Part shown: positions 8,917 through 18,301 of the stretch, piece after piece
Position numbering within the stretch: the stretch's first letter is position 1
How the letters are laid out: every line of letters starts with the position of its first letter
DNA from: Lysobacter capsici
Lineage (GTDB): Bacteria; Pseudomonadota; Gammaproteobacteria; Xanthomonadales; Xanthomonadaceae
DNA length: 64,000 bases
Direction of reading: 5' to 3'
Assembly (NCBI RefSeq): GCF_018732085.1
Contig: NZ_CP076103.1
Location: 4,960,001-5,024,000, forward strand
Notes under the pieces: model-generated
Database searches by the model: none
Seen by the model: the letters and a program-made list of their open reading frames with translations, nothing else
What the model was told of the DNA's origin: nothing
Translations under genes and position numbers: made by a program

Positions 8917-10281
8917 TCAGTGTTTTGCGCTCAGGCCCGACAGCCTGTCCGTCAAGGAACGGGCGGTACGGTCCGGAGAAAGGGTTCGACTCACGTCCGC
9001 CATCGCGCGGCGGCCGATACGCTCGGCCAGGGCCTTGTCGTCGGCGACTCGTCGCATCAGCGACGCGGCATGCGCGATATCGGGCTCGGCCCATTGCAGT
9101 CCTTCCGCCAACGGATACTCTCCGGGCTTGACCGCGATGAGGCGGCTATCGACCAGGAGACTGTTCTCCTCGGTCATGAACTCCATGTTTCCCGACCAGC
9201 CGGTGGCGATTACCGGCTTGCCGAGCTTCATGCTCTCGGCCATTCCCAGGCCCAGCCCTTCGGCTCTGTGCAGCGAAACGTAGGCGTCGCTGCAGCGCTG
9301 CAGCGCGCGCAGGTGCCGGGTGTCGATGATGTCGTCCTTGAGCGCGATGCGCGTATCGCCGCCGATGGCCTCGAGCAACTGCCTCAACGCGGCCGGATTG
9401 CGGTGCCCGTTGCTCGACTTGACCATCAAAAACACGTCGCGCCGATCCTCGGCGAAGGCCTGGCGAAAGGCCCGGATCACCGCAAGCGGGTTCTTGCGTT
9501 CGATGGACGAATTGAAATCGAAGGTGCACAGAAACGAAAAGGCGTTCGCGGGCATGCCGAAGTCCGCGCGCTGCAACTGGCTGTACTCGATTTCAAACAG
9601 CGGGAACCCCACCTTGGTGACCGGCTTGTCGGTAATCGCCCGGAACGCCTCGGCGACGAAATCCGTCGCCACCATGATTTCGTCGACCCGCGCGATCGCC
9701 GGAAGCCACTCGATCGGCACCTTCGCCAGTTCCCAGAACCAGAAGCCGATCACGTAGCGGCCATCGCGGGCGGCCACGTCGGCCTGGTCGAGCGCGCTCT
9801 CGAAATGGTCCGGATTCACAAAAACGAGCGTCGACCCGTACGGAAGCTCGCGGCCGAGCCAGGGCTCCATGCTGCGATCGTTCATTCCGTGGGGGACGTC
9901 GATATCGGCGTCGCGAAGAGCCACCGGATAGCCCGCCCTCAGCAACGCCGCCGCGTAGGCTCGGGCGCTTTCCGCCAGACCGAACTGGCCGCGAAAATAA
10001 CCGAGCAGATTGACACCCTCGGCCGCGCGTTCATGCCGATCGGTCGTCGCCCGCGCGCCGGCATCCGGAACTTCGGAACCCGCGGCCTCGTCCCAACGGC
10101 TGCTGCGTTCGAAACTCAGACTTCTGCTCATGCGGGAATTGAACACCGACGCCACGCGGCGGCGCAGATCGTCCGGCATCGCGCGATACAAGGCCAACAG
10201 CCATGACTGCCGCCCCGCCCATCCGCCGGCCTGCGTCACCGCCGCATTGATGCTCCGGCCAAGATCGCGTCCGCTAGTCAC
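8917..10281 (-). CDS. GT4-type glycosyltransferase
   Basis: A 454-residue soluble protein with a GT-B fold. The N-terminal domain contains LGYFRGQFGLAESAR (~95-110), typical of GT4 enzymes of rhamnan and mannan O-antigen loci. The C-terminal domain has the donor-binding E-x7-E type segment (HRAEGLGLGMAESMKLGKP) and the following ATGWSGNMEF. Likely role: cytoplasmic assembly of the O-polysaccharide backbone, plausibly as a rhamnosyltransferase given gmd/rmd, but donor and linkage are not readable. The start is GTG at 10281. It is the first gene of the O-antigen operon, 48 bp after metB on the same strand; no dedicated promoter could be picked out. Confidence 0.85.
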   Translation of the reverse strand: MTSGRDLGRSINAAVTQAGGWAGRQSWLLALYRAMPDDLRRRVASVFNSRMSRSLSFERSSRWDEAAGSEVPDAGARATTDRHERAAEGVNLLGYFRGQFGLAESARAYAAALLRAGYPVALRDADIDVPHGMNDRSMEPWLGRELPYGSTLVFVNPDHFESALDQADVAARDGRYVIGFWFWELAKVPIEWLPAIARVDEIMVATDFVAEAFRAITDKPVTKVGFPLFEIEYSQLQRADFGMPANAFSFLCTFDFNSSIERKNPLAVIRAFRQAFAEDRRDVFLMVKSSNGHRNPAALRQLLEAIGGDTRIALKDDIIDTRHLRALQRCSDAYVSLHRAEGLGLGMAESMKLGKPVIATGWSGNMEFMTEENSLLVDSRLIAVKPGEYPLAEGLQWAEPDIAHAASLMRRVADDKALAERIGRRAMADVSRTLSPDRTARSLTDRLSGLSAKH

Positions 10282-10329
10282 CCAACGGATCTCGCGCTAT
10301 GCACCCAAGCGAGGCGCCGATCGCGTCTG

Positions 10330-11517
10330 TCACTGCACGGCCCCCAGCGCATGTTCAAGCTCAGCGCGCAAATCCGCCACGTCCTCCACGCCCACGCTCA
10401 GCCGCACCAGATTGTCGGTAATGCCCAGCGCCGCGCGGCGATCGGGCGGGATTGAGGCGTGCGTCATCACCGCCGGGTGATTGACCAGGCTTTCCACGCC
10501 GCCGAGCGATTCGGCGATGGTGAACAGTTCGCAGCGCTCCATCATCCGGCGCGCGCCGTCCATGCCGCCCTTGACGTAGATGCTGACCATGCCGCCGAAG
10601 CCGTGCATCTGGCGCTTGGCCAGTTCGTGCTGCGGATGCGATTTCAGGCCGGGATAGATGACTTTTTCGACGGAAGGATGAGTTTCCAGCCATTCGGCCA
10701 ACGCCTGCGCGTTCTCGCAATGCGCCTTCATGCGCAGATGCAGGGTCTTCAGGCCGCGCAGGGCGAGGAAGCTGTCGAACGGGCCCTGGATGCCGCCGAC
10801 CGCGTTCTGCAGGAAGGTCATGCGTTCGGCGAGGTCCGCGTCGTCGCCGACCACGGCGATGCCGCCGACGATGTCGGAGTGGCCGTTGAGGTACTTGGTC
10901 GCCGAGTGCATGACGATGTGCGCGCCCAGTTCGAGCGGGCGCTGCAGGATCGGCGAGGAGAAGGTGTTGTCGACCACCACCACCAGGCCGCGCTTACGCG
11001 CGATCGCGGCGATGGCGGCGATGTCGACCAGCTTGAGCAGCGGGTTGGTCGGGGTCTCGATCCAGACCAGCTTGGTCTCGGGGCGGATCGCGGCTTCGAA
11101 CGCGGCGGTGTCGCTCAGGTCGACCCAGCTGAAGTCCAGGCCGGCGCTGCGGCGGCGCACGCGCTCGAACAGGCGGTAGGTGCCGCCGTAGACATCGTCC
11201 ATCGCGATCACGTGGCTGCCGGCGTCGAACAGCTCCAGGATGGTCGAGGTCGCGGCCAGGCCGGAGGCGAAGGCGTAGCCCTGGGTGCCGCCTTCCAGGC
11301 CGGCGATGCAGCGCTCGTAAGCGAAGCGGGTCGGGTTGTGGCTGCGCGAGTATTCGAAGCCCTGGTGCTGGCCGGGGCTGCTCTGGGCGTAGGTCGAGGT
11401 GGCGTAGATTGGCGGCATCACCGCGCCCGTGCTCGGGTCGGGCGATTGTCCGGCGTGGATCGCGAGGGTGCCCATACCGTACTTGCGGGCGTCGCCTTCA
11501 GGCGGCTGTTGGCTCAT
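10330..11517 (-). CDS. metB: Cystathionine gamma-synthase/gamma-lyase family PLP enzyme
   Basis: A 395-residue cytoplasmic PLP enzyme of the Cys/Met metabolism family. The PLP lysine is K208 in SATKYLNGH, and the cofactor-binding YSRSHNPTR and the SGLAATST segment are intact. The family includes cystathionine gamma-synthase and gamma-lyase, which sequence reading alone does not separate well. The neighbouring cystathionine beta-synthase makes a reverse-transsulfuration gamma-lyase role plausible. In xanthomonads this gene is called metB and borders the variable LPS locus, as here. The start at 11517 is preferred over an upstream in-frame ATG at 11559 because it has GGGAA about 7 nt before it and matches the usual N-terminus. 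Confidence 0.88.
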   Translation of the reverse strand: MSQQPPEGDARKYGMGTLAIHAGQSPDPSTGAVMPPIYATSTYAQSSPGQHQGFEYSRSHNPTRFAYERCIAGLEGGTQGYAFASGLAATSTILELFDAGSHVIAMDDVYGGTYRLFERVRRRSAGLDFSWVDLSDTAAFEAAIRPETKLVWIETPTNPLLKLVDIAAIAAIARKRGLVVVVDNTFSSPILQRPLELGAHIVMHSATKYLNGHSDIVGGIAVVGDDADLAERMTFLQNAVGGIQGPFDSFLALRGLKTLHLRMKAHCENAQALAEWLETHPSVEKVIYPGLKSHPQHELAKRQMHGFGGMVSIYVKGGMDGARRMMERCELFTIAESLGGVESLVNHPAVMTHASIPPDRRAALGITDNLVRLSVGVEDVADLRAELEHALGAVQ

Positions 11518-12060
11518 TGGATGGTTCCCATGGACGGCGTAATCCGCCTGTTGGCGCAACCGCGAAGTTTAACATTCCCGTTGTGAGCGCCTGTTCGCGC
11601 CGGCCCGGACTTCAGGCGGCGTGCAGGCGGGGTATGCAGGTCACGGGGCTATGGGCAGCCGGTCACGCTGGGAGGCGCGGCTTGGCTGAATGCGCGGACT
11701 TGAAGGGCTTGGCTGGGGCGGCGGATTGGCTGCCGCTTCGGCGAGCGATCCGCCAATGGCCGCGTCCGCCAATGGCCTCGCGGGCAAGGAACGTGATCGC
11801 CCGGCCCATGAGCTCGGGAGCCCATGAGGTGTGGACGGAATCAGGATCGGACCAGGGTCCAGGCCTGCGAAAGGCGCGGCGTTTGCCTCTGCGCGGCTTC
11901 AAGCCCCTCTCCCGCGTGCGGGAGAGGGGTTGGGGTGAGGGCGCGCTTGCCCTCATCCGCCCTTCGGGCACCTTCTCCCGCAAGCGGGAGAAGGGCTCAC
12001 TGGTGGCTCCCGGGAATCGGCACCGGGTTCAGGGCGCCGCGGCGCCCTGGGCCGGCCGCT
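11518..12060. repeat. metB-cbs gap with a CTCTCCCGC hairpin pair (family A)
   Basis: The 543-bp gap contains two facing palindromes: a 12-bp stem at 11904-11929 and an 11-bp stem at 11971-11994. They are joined by a GGGGTGAGGGC / CCCTCATCCGCCC linker. The same paired unit recurs at 30290-30410 and three times at 60814-61250. No gene or clear promoter was recognised in the rest of the gap. Confidence 0.8.
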
Positions 12061-13431
<1,371 letters not shown>

Positions 13432-14034
13432 GCGGCTCCTGCCAGCCGCTACCGTGCGGCGAATCGGAGCATTCTAGCCGCCGGGCCGTGGGTCGCGCCT
13501 GCTTGAGAGGCTGGAACGCAGCGTGCGCGGGACCGTCGAGTAGCTCGGCTGCGGGCTTAGGGCGGGTGGATCGTGGCGCCGCTGCGGCGTCTTTTGTGGG
13601 AGGGGCTTCAGCCCCGACGCTGTTCGATCAGGACTTGGAGATCCATCGGGACTTCGGGAATTCGAAGCGAACTGAGACAAGAGCGTCGGGGCTGAAGCCC
13701 CTCCCACAAAAGACCTCGCAGTGACCGCGTCAGTCGTGGCCGCAAGGAGAGACGGTCGTCGGAAACCGATCGGGTTCGAAAGTCACAACAAGAGCCTGCT
13801 CCGTCCAGCGCTCAGATCATCGCCAGGAGCGAGTGGTAGCCGCGGGCGGCGGCGATCGACGAGGATGACCGCCGCCGCCCGCGCTAAGCCTGGAGCCGCG
13901 ACCGCGGGCGGGTCGGGTCCGTTTGGACTGAGCCGGAGCCTTCGCGCCCGGCCGGTGCGCAACCGGCATCGCGCCGGCTGCGCTGCATGCGCGGCCGCCT
14001 CACCCGTCGGTGGGCCGCACGCAGGCGATGGGCT
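13432..14034. repeat. Intergenic gap with a GTGG-REP inverted doublet
   Basis: A GTGG-REP doublet occupies 13591-13713: a palindrome starting GTGGGAGGGGCTTCAGCCCC and its inverted partner, separated by ~60 bp of unrelated sequence. GTGG at the foot of the stem is the hallmark of REPs mobilised by RAYT (TnpA-REP) proteins. From 13714 to 14034 no gene, RNA or promoter was recognised. Confidence 0.75.
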
Positions 14035-14250
14035 TCAATGTTGCTGATCGTAGAGCTGGATCAGCCGATCCTTCGCAGCCAATTTCTCGCGTTTCATCTG
14101 ACCCAAGGTGGTGTCGTCGATCGGCAGCACGCCGAGTTCGGCGTCCATGACCTTCTTGTCGAGATCCTTGTGGCGCTGGTAGAGCTGTTTGAACTCCGGG
14201 TTGCTCTTGATCAGCGCGTCGATTTCAGGCTGCGGTTGTTCTTCGAACAT
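14035..14250 (-). CDS. YdcH-family (DUF465) small protein
   Basis: A 71-residue, charged, helical cytoplasmic protein of the YdcH/DUF465 family, recognised by the opening acidic segment, FKQLYQRHKDLDKKV and the C-terminal LKREKLAAKDRL-like stretch (here MKREKLAAKDRLIQLYDQQ). No biochemical function is established for the family. The start at 14250 is fixed by a perfect GGAGG 5 nt upstream; longer frames upstream are low-complexity and lack a ribosome site. It stands alone between repeat-rich gaps. Confidence 0.88.
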   Translation of the reverse strand: MFEEQPQPEIDALIKSNPEFKQLYQRHKDLDKKVMDAELGVLPIDDTTLGQMKREKLAAKDRLIQLYDQQH

Positions 14251-15065
14251 GAAAGCCTCCTTCAGCACGAATGCAAACGCCCCGGCCGCGAGACCAGGGC
14301 GTTGCGGGGGACCGTAAGGTGCGTCGGGCTCGGTGCGGCGCCGGCTTCGCACAGGCCGGCCGCGCGCGGATGTGCGGCGGCGGGATCCTGCGGAAAGGGC
14401 GTATCGCTCATCGGCCTGACTCTTCGCCAAGCGGCGGTAGAACCGCTCGGATAATCGACCCTACTCCTGCGATCCGGATCCGGCAAGAGTGGACTGCAAA
14501 CGGTTTCAGGTTCGAGCCATGATCGGGCGCGAGGCCGGGAAACTATAGTTAAGCCATTGATATTTTTAGGTTAACCGGCACAACCCCAGTGTCAGGATGG
14601 CGAGGCGAATGCCACCTGCAATGAGGCTTTGCTCTACACGGCCGTTCGTCGGGTGGAGGGGCGATCGTGCGGCGTGGCTCCGTTATTTGACGCAGCCACG
14701 GCCAAGGCGGCGCAGGGCCGACTTTTTTGTGGGAGGGACTTGAGCCCCGACGCTTTCCGTTCCGCCGGGAGGCCTTCCGGCGATCTGATCGAAAGGCGTC
14801 GGGGCTCAAGCCCCTCCCACAAAAGACCTCGCGGACCTGCCTCACGCCGCCCGACAACCCGACCATCCAACAAGCCGGCGCCCCGACTGACCGACCGACG
14901 TTTCGGCGGTGCGCGATTTGGCGATCTGGCGATCCGAGCGGAGCCGACACGGCCGGCAGGACGGGCAAAGCCACGGCCCCCCTGTCCGCACGCCAAACCA
15001 AACGAGCCGGACAAGCCGGCTCGTTTTCGCTGCATCCTTGCGCTGCGCCCCAGCGCCCGCCCGGC
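14251..15065. repeat. Intergenic gap with AT-rich patch and GTGG-REP doublet
   Basis: 815 bp without a convincing gene. 14529-14577 is strikingly AT-rich for this genome and contains the palindromes AACTATAGTT and GGTTAACC, a possible promoter region for ydcH or an unmarked RNA. 14722-14826 is a GTGG-REP inverted doublet whose left arm has one mismatch in the loop-side (GGGACTT for GGGGCTT). Reading frames across 14830-15065 look like non-coding GC-rich sequence. Confidence 0.65.
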
Positions 15066-15713
15066 TTACTTCTTCTTCGGCTTGGGCTTGGGCGCCGGCT
15101 TGGGCGGGGTACCGGTTTCGCCCATCAGCTCGGCTTCCTTGCGCGCCAGTTCGGCATCGCGCTCGCGCGCGGCGCGCAGTTTGGCGGCCTGCTGGCCGGC
15201 GACGTTGTCGAGCAGGCCCTCGGCCTCGGCGCGGGCCTGGGCTTCCTGGTCGGCGGCCAGACGCAGACGCTCGGCCTCTTCGGCCTGGATCTGGGCCTGC
15301 ACGCGCAGGCGCTCGGTCTCGGCGCGGGCGCGGTCGGCGTCGCGGCGGCTGGCTTCGACCAGCAGTTCGCTGCGCTCGCGGTCGAGGCGATCGACCTCGC
15401 GCTGGGCCAACTGGGTGCGGGTCACGATTTCGGCGGTTTCGACCCGGCGATCGGCGATCCGCAGCGCCCAGGCGCGGTCGCGGCTGCGCGCGGTGCGCAC
15501 CGCGTCGATGGCCTGACGCGCGCGCAGGCGCTCGAAGGCGCCGAACTGGGCGGCGTCGGGATTGGACTCGATCACGATCACCCGCTGGTTCAGGCGGGCG
15601 AGGTCGGGATCGTCGGGCGGCGCGGCGAAGGCCGCGGCGCAGGCCAGGGACAACGCCGTGGCGGCGAGCGTGCGCAGGACGAGGCCGCGGCGGAAATCGG
15701 CGAACGCGCTCAT
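15066..15713 (-). CDS. Periplasmic coiled-coil protein with Pro-Lys tail
   Basis: A 215-residue protein with a signal peptide (cleavage after AAAFA, about residue 31), a helical Arg/Glu/Ala-rich body with heptads over ~95-195, and a C-terminal tail of alternating Pro and Lys (PKPAPKPKPKKK). Function unknown. It overlaps the DUF4398 lipoprotein gene by ATGA (15710-15713), so the two probably act together. In related bacteria similar coiled-coil segments follow DUF4398 and precede an OmpA-type peptidoglycan-binding domain; that domain is absent here, and the basic tail might contact peptidoglycan or teichoic/lipid phosphate instead (inference). Confidence 0.7.
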   Translation of the reverse strand: MSAFADFRRGLVLRTLAATALSLACAAAFAAPPDDPDLARLNQRVIVIESNPDAAQFGAFERLRARQAIDAVRTARSRDRAWALRIADRRVETAEIVTRTQLAQREVDRLDRERSELLVEASRRDADRARAETERLRVQAQIQAEEAERLRLAADQEAQARAEAEGLLDNVAGQQAAKLRAARERDAELARKEAELMGETGTPPKPAPKPKPKKK

Positions 15714-16090
15714 TGGCCGGCTCCGGTCTGCAGGCGACGGCGCAATTCGGCGATCTCGGCGCGGCGCTGGTTGAGTTCGGCGCCGGTCTTGGCCTCGCGG
15801 CTGCGGGCCAGGGCCAGGTCGGCTTCGGCCGTGGCGGTCAGGGCCAGGCGCCGGGCGTCCTCGTCCTTGCCCTGCGACAGCGCGCCCTGGGCCGCGCTCA
15901 GCGCGCTGCGCGCGGCGTTGAGGTCCTGCGGCGCGTACTGGTCGGCGTCGGCATCGTCGGCGCGCATCACCGCCTGCTGCGCGGCGGACAGCTCGCCCGT
16001 GGGCGGAGGCGTGGAGGCGCAGCCGGCCAGGGCGGAAGCGAGAACTGCGGCCAGCAGCGGCAAACGAAATTGTGCGAAGCTTGCGGTCAT
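15710..16090 (-). CDS. DUF4398-family lipoprotein
   Basis: A 126-residue lipoprotein. The signal peptide ends in lipobox LAGC (Cys about residue 23), followed by a short linker and a helical DUF4398-like domain (ELSAAQQAVMRADDADADQYAP, then a repeated ALSAAQGALSQGKDEDARRLA pattern). It is predicted to be anchored in the outer membrane. The start at 16090 gives a normal lipoprotein signal; an upstream ATG at 16156 would place 22 polar residues in front of it. It is coupled to the coiled-coil gene by a 4-bp overlap and divergent from pilU. Function in the family is unknown; an envelope-spanning role is inferred. Confidence 0.75.
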   Translation of the reverse strand: MTASFAQFRLPLLAAVLASALAGCASTPPPTGELSAAQQAVMRADDADADQYAPQDLNAARSALSAAQGALSQGKDEDARRLALTATAEADLALARSREAKTGAELNQRRAEIAELRRRLQTGAGQ

Positions 16091-16188
16091 TAGGGGAGCG
16101 CTGTGCGGAAGGGATGACGCACGGACATTGTCGTCAGGCCGGCAGCGTGCTTGCAACGGCGCGCGCCGTCAACAAGGGGTATGAATGC

Positions 16189-17304
16189 ATGGACATCGGC
16201 TATTTCCTGAAGCTGATGACGGAAAAGAACGCGTCGGACATGTTCCTGACGACCGGCGCGCCTGTGTACATCAAGGTCGAGGGGCGTCTTTACCCGCTCG
16301 GCAACACCGGCCTGCCGCCCGGCATGGTCAAGAAGATCGCCTATTCCTTGATGGACGAAGGCCAGGTGCCGCTGTTCGAGCGTGATCTCGAACTGAACAT
16401 GGCCCTCGCCCTGCCCGACGCCGGGCGTTTCCGCATCAACGTGTTCAAGCAGCGCGGCGAAGTCGGCATGGTGATCCGCGCCATCCGCAGCATCATCCCG
16501 AGCATCGAGGAGTTGCAGCTGCCGCAGGTGCTCAAGGACATCATCATGGCGCCGCGCGGGCTGGTCCTGATCGTCGGTTCGACCGGCTCGGGCAAGTCGA
16601 CCACGCTGGCGTCGATGATCGACCACCGCAACACCAACACCGCCGGCCATATCCTCACCATCGAGGACCCGATCGAGTACCTGCACAAGCACAAGAAGTC
16701 GATCGTCAACCAGCGCGAGGTCGGCCTGGACACCCACGCCTTCCACAACGCGCTCAAGAACGCGATGCGCGAAGCGCCCGACGTGATCCTGATCGGCGAA
16801 ATCCTCGATGCGACGACCATGGAAGCGGCGATCGCGTTCGCCGAAACCGGTCACCTGTGCCTGGCGACTCTGCACTCCAACAACGCCGACCAGACCCTGG
16901 AACGCATCCTCAACTTCTTCAACGAGTCGGCGCACAAGAACGTGCTGATGAACCTGGCCTTGAACCTCAAGGCGGTGGTGTCGCAGCGCCTGGTGGTCGG
17001 TGTCGACGGGCGGCGCCTGCCGGCGGCCGAAATCCTCATCAACACCCCGCACGTGCGCGACCTCATGCGCCGCGGGCAGGTGCACGAGATCAAGCAGGCG
17101 ATGGAAGAATCGCTGGAAGACGGCATGGAGTCGTTCGACCAGTGCCTGTTCCGTCTGTACAAGGAAGGCCGGATCGAGATGGAGGAGGCGCTCAAGGCGG
17201 CCGACTCGCGCGACGGCCTGGCGCTGAAGTTCCGCCTGTCCGAGGGCGGCACCGGCGAGCACGATCCGTATGCGGATATGTATGACGCAACCGCGGCGCA
17301 CTGA
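16189..17304 (+). CDS. pilU: PilU-type twitching-motility/retraction ATPase
   Basis: A 371-residue hexameric secretion-superfamily ATPase that, with PilT, drives type IV pilus retraction at the cytoplasmic membrane. Walker A GSTGSGKST is at 130-138, the Asp box TIEDPIEYLH and the His box (ATLHSNNADQ) follow. The segment FAETGHLCLATLHSNNADQ followed by a Phe-rich helix is characteristic of PilU rather than PilT. The Walker B Glu lies in LIGEILDATTM, where PilT has GEIRD. The start at 16189 follows AAGGGG by ~10 nt and matches the family N-terminus; an upstream in-frame ATG adds junk. No other pilus gene is adjacent. Confidence 0.88.
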   Translation: MDIGYFLKLMTEKNASDMFLTTGAPVYIKVEGRLYPLGNTGLPPGMVKKIAYSLMDEGQVPLFERDLELNMALALPDAGRFRINVFKQRGEVGMVIRAIRSIIPSIEELQLPQVLKDIIMAPRGLVLIVGSTGSGKSTTLASMIDHRNTNTAGHILTIEDPIEYLHKHKKSIVNQREVGLDTHAFHNALKNAMREAPDVILIGEILDATTMEAAIAFAETGHLCLATLHSNNADQTLERILNFFNESAHKNVLMNLALNLKAVVSQRLVVGVDGRRLPAAEILINTPHVRDLMRRGQVHEIKQAMEESLEDGMESFDQCLFRLYKEGRIEMEEALKAADSRDGLALKFRLSEGGTGEHDPYADMYDATAAH

Positions 17305-17328
17305 GGCCGGCGGTTAGGCAGTTCGATG

Positions 17329-17359
17329 ATCGGCCGCTGATTCAGCGGCCGATTTTTTT
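17329..17359 (+). terminator. Rho-independent terminator after pilU
   Basis: A perfect 12-bp GC-rich stem with a minimal loop (17329-17353), followed by seven T residues, lies 25 bp after the pilU stop. Confidence 0.95.
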
Positions 17360-17387
17360 GGGTGGTTGCGAAGCCGCTGATCGAAAG

Positions 17388-17467
17388 GCGTCGGGGCTGA
17401 AGCCCCTCCTACAAAAACTCACGAAGCTTGCGAGGTCTTTTGTGGGAGGGGCTTGAGCCCCGACGCT
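17388..17467. repeat. GTGG-REP inverted doublet (family B)
   Basis: Two facing palindromes, 17388-17416 and 17437-17467, each with the GGGGCT(T)..AGCCCC core and a GTGG or GTAG foot. The left copy reads CTCCTAC (GTAG) where the right has GTGGGAG, so this doublet mixes both foot types. Confidence 0.8.
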
Positions 17468-17544
17468 TTCCTCTCAGCCCAGGACCAACCCACAAGCGGG
17501 CTCACGCTACGTCGCCACGAACGCATAAGCGCTCAACGAAACCC

Positions 17545-18207
17545 TCAACCCGGCGGCCGATCCGGCTGATTCTCCGGCCGCGCCCGGTCGAACTCGGGCA
17601 GTTCCAGACAGGCCTGTTCGATCCGCAGCAAGGTCGGGAACGGTTCCAGCGGCACGCCGAAACGGCGCGCGTTGTACAACTGCGGGATCAGGCAGCAGTC
17701 GGCCAGACCGGGGCTGTCGCCTTCGCAATAAGTACCGGTGGCCGGATGATCGGCGAGCATCGCCTCGACCGCGGTGAAGCCTTCGTGGATCCAGTGCGCG
17801 ATCCAGCCGTCGCGTTCGGGCTGCGGGACGTTCCAGGTGCCGTCGAGGTACTGCAGCACCCGCAGGTTGTTGAGCGGATGGATTTCGCAGGCGATGGTCT
17901 GGGCGATCGCGCGCACGCGATGGCGATCGCGCGCGGTGACCGGCAGCAGGTTCGGCCGCGGCCAGGTTTCGTCGAGGTATTCCAGGATCGCGATCGACTG
18001 GCTCAGGGTGCGCCCGCCGTGCTGCAACACCGGCACCAGCCCCTGCGGATTGAGTTCGCGGTACGCCGGCAGATGCTGCTCGCCGCCGCCGCGAACCAGG
18101 TGCACCGGCACGATCTCGTACTCGAGCCCCTTGAGGTTCAAACCGATACGCACGCGATACGAGGCGCTGGAGCGCCAATACGAATACAACCGCAATTGCT
18201 CGCTCAC
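17545..18207 (-). CDS. maiA: Maleylacetoacetate isomerase (GST zeta class)
   Basis: A 220-residue cytosolic enzyme that isomerises maleylacetoacetate to fumarylacetoacetate in tyrosine/homogentisate catabolism. The N-terminal thioredoxin-like domain carries the zeta-class motif SYWRSSASYRVRIGLNLKG with the catalytic Ser pair, followed by VPVLQHGGRTLSQSIAILEYLDE, the glutathione gamma-Glu site. Residues ~85-215 are the helical GST C-terminal domain. The start is GTG at 18207 with GGAG 5 nt upstream. It lies 94 bp after the fumarylacetoacetase gene, in the same direction; the preceding pathway enzyme hmgA is at the right edge of the window. Confidence 0.92.
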   Translation of the reverse strand: MSEQLRLYSYWRSSASYRVRIGLNLKGLEYEIVPVHLVRGGGEQHLPAYRELNPQGLVPVLQHGGRTLSQSIAILEYLDETWPRPNLLPVTARDRHRVRAIAQTIACEIHPLNNLRVLQYLDGTWNVPQPERDGWIAHWIHEGFTAVEAMLADHPATGTYCEGDSPGLADCCLIPQLYNARRFGVPLEPFPTLLRIEQACLELPEFDRARPENQPDRPPG

Positions 18208-18301
18208 CCGGGCTCCACCTGGTTGTCGCTGCACCCCTGCACGGCGAACCTTACCGGTTGCGCCGCGCCGGAGTCGACCTCTCGTCCCGCGCCTGACGCC
18301 G

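Noticed and set aside
11518..12060. SAM or other methionine riboswitch upstream of metB
   Set aside because: No conserved SAM-I/SAM-II core or terminator pairing was seen; the gap is mainly a repeat pair.
13714..14034. Possible small gene between cbs and ydcH
   Set aside because: Frames are Arg/Ala-rich without start signals or recognisable pattern.
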